Of a stretch of DNA of 7,430 nt, positions 7,329 through 7,430 are shown piece by piece. The position numbers and the translations under genes are program-made. Below the pieces are notes generated by a model. It was not told where the DNA came from. It did no database searches and was given only the letters and a program-made list of their open reading frames with translations. Position 1 is the stretch's first letter. Each line of letters begins with the position of its first letter. The stretch covers positions 1-7,430 of the forward strand of contig JBMFWH010000063.1 in assembly GCA_049965455.1 (NCBI GenBank), read 5' to 3'. The stretch comes from JAVRLB01 sp049965455 (lineage in GTDB: Archaea > Thermoplasmatota > Thermoplasmata > Thermoplasmatales > ARK-15).

Positions 7329-7346
7329 AAATACATATTTATATAA
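7323..7346 (+). promoter_or_regulatory. TATA-box region for the AbrB-like gene
   Basis: Two candidates are visible: ATATTTAAATA around 7323-7333, and TTTATATA at 7338-7345. The first, centred near 7328, predicts a start near 7354 and a short leader that just includes the Shine-Dalgarno at 7355-7360. The second would give a leaderless mRNA starting at the ATG, which would waste the ribosome site. The first is therefore slightly preferred. Confidence 0.4.
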
Positions 7347-7354
7347 ATAATAAT

Positions 7355-7360
7355 GAGGTG
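7355..7360 (+). promoter_or_regulatory. Shine-Dalgarno sequence GAGGTG
   Basis: GAGGTG is complementary to the CACCTC core of the 16S rRNA 3' end and sits six bases before the ATG at 7367. It fixes this start codon over the out-of-frame ATG at 7353. It is the only clear ribosome-binding site in the window; the other starts appear to have short or no leaders. Confidence 0.65.
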
Positions 7361-7366
7361 TGAAAT

Positions 7367-7430
7367 ATGGCTAAAAGTAAAGACAATATTGCTACTGTCC
7401 AGATCACAAATAATGGACAAGTACTCGTAA
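7367..7430 (+). CDS. N-terminus of an AbrB/SpoVT-like DNA-binding protein (runs off the right edge)
   Basis: Only 21 residues are present: MAKSKDNIATVQITNNGQVL followed by V. After a short polar lead, 'ATVQITNNGQVLV' matches the first beta strand and turn of the AbrB/MazE swapped-hairpin fold, where the pattern 'V.it.nGQv.itIPk' is typical. Such proteins bind DNA as dimers and serve as transition-state regulators or as antitoxins of toxin-antitoxin pairs. The start is well supported by the GAGGTG ribosome site and upstream TATA-like boxes. The fold assignment rests on about a dozen residues, so it is moderate. A different beta-rich protein is possible, and whether a toxin gene follows cannot be seen. 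Confidence 0.55.
   Translation, partial: MAKSKDNIATVQITNNGQVLV

Larger units (their letters stand above)
7054..7366. other. Divergent intergenic regulatory region, 313 bases, no gene found
   Basis: This gap separates two genes transcribed away from each other, so both promoters must lie here. It is very AT-rich with several T and A runs (for example 7151-7157). It holds a long-armed inverted repeat (7083-7134), a GGTCAT word occurring twice (7101-7106 and 7185-7190), a 14-bp palindrome (7315-7328) and TATA-like boxes near its right end. The only ORFs are trivially short (one of 19 codons at 7264-7323). No tRNA, C/D-box RNA or CRISPR repeat was recognised. Confidence 0.6.

Noticed and set aside
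7353..7430. Overlapping ATG frame (MRCEIWLK...) ending at the window edge
   Set aside because: The Shine-Dalgarno GAGGTG lies inside it and points to the ATG at 7367, whose translation matches the AbrB pattern.

Overview
The window looks like a piece of a moderately AT-rich archaeal chromosome. The evidence is an Lhr-type DEIH helicase, a DRG-family GTPase with a C-terminal TGS domain, TATA-like boxes close to start codons, almost no Shine-Dalgarno leaders, and an AbrB-like swapped-hairpin protein. The gene mix and base composition suggest Thermoplasmata (Thermoplasmatales or relatives). This placement is inferred by eye, not tested.

Layout. Bases 1-150 (minus strand) hold the 5' end of an IS200/IS605-type tnpB that runs off the left edge and carries a one-base frameshift, so it is probably a decaying element. 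Just upstream of it, 181-245 folds as a GC-rich nested hairpin with a CTTTAG loop, as at the ends of such elements. Bases 335-5536 (plus) encode a 1733-residue Lhr-family helicase, roughly twice the size of a typical archaeal Lhr. Bases 5601-6695 (plus) encode a DRG GTPase with all G motifs. Bases 6778-7053 (minus, convergent) encode a short acylphosphatase. Bases 7054-7366 are a divergent, AT-rich regulatory region with a perfect 9-bp inverted repeat and a 14-bp palindrome. At 7367 a gene preceded by a Shine-Dalgarno sequence begins and leaves the window. Its first 21 residues look like an AbrB-type transition-state regulator or antitoxin-like DNA-binding protein.

How the genes fit together. 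Helicase and GTPase are on one strand 64 bases apart, and both families have been tied to RNA or ribosome biology or to nucleic-acid repair. The GTPase has its own TATA-like sequence, so co-transcription is possible but not shown. Acylphosphatase and the AbrB-like gene are unrelated by visible function and diverge from one control region. The most unusual item is the helicase. After a complete Lhr core (about 860 residues) it has about 870 further residues that read as winged-helix modules followed by an alpha/beta cap, apparently present twice. This resembles the bacterial long-Lhr/AlkZ arrangement. No CRISPR array, tRNA or rRNA was seen.
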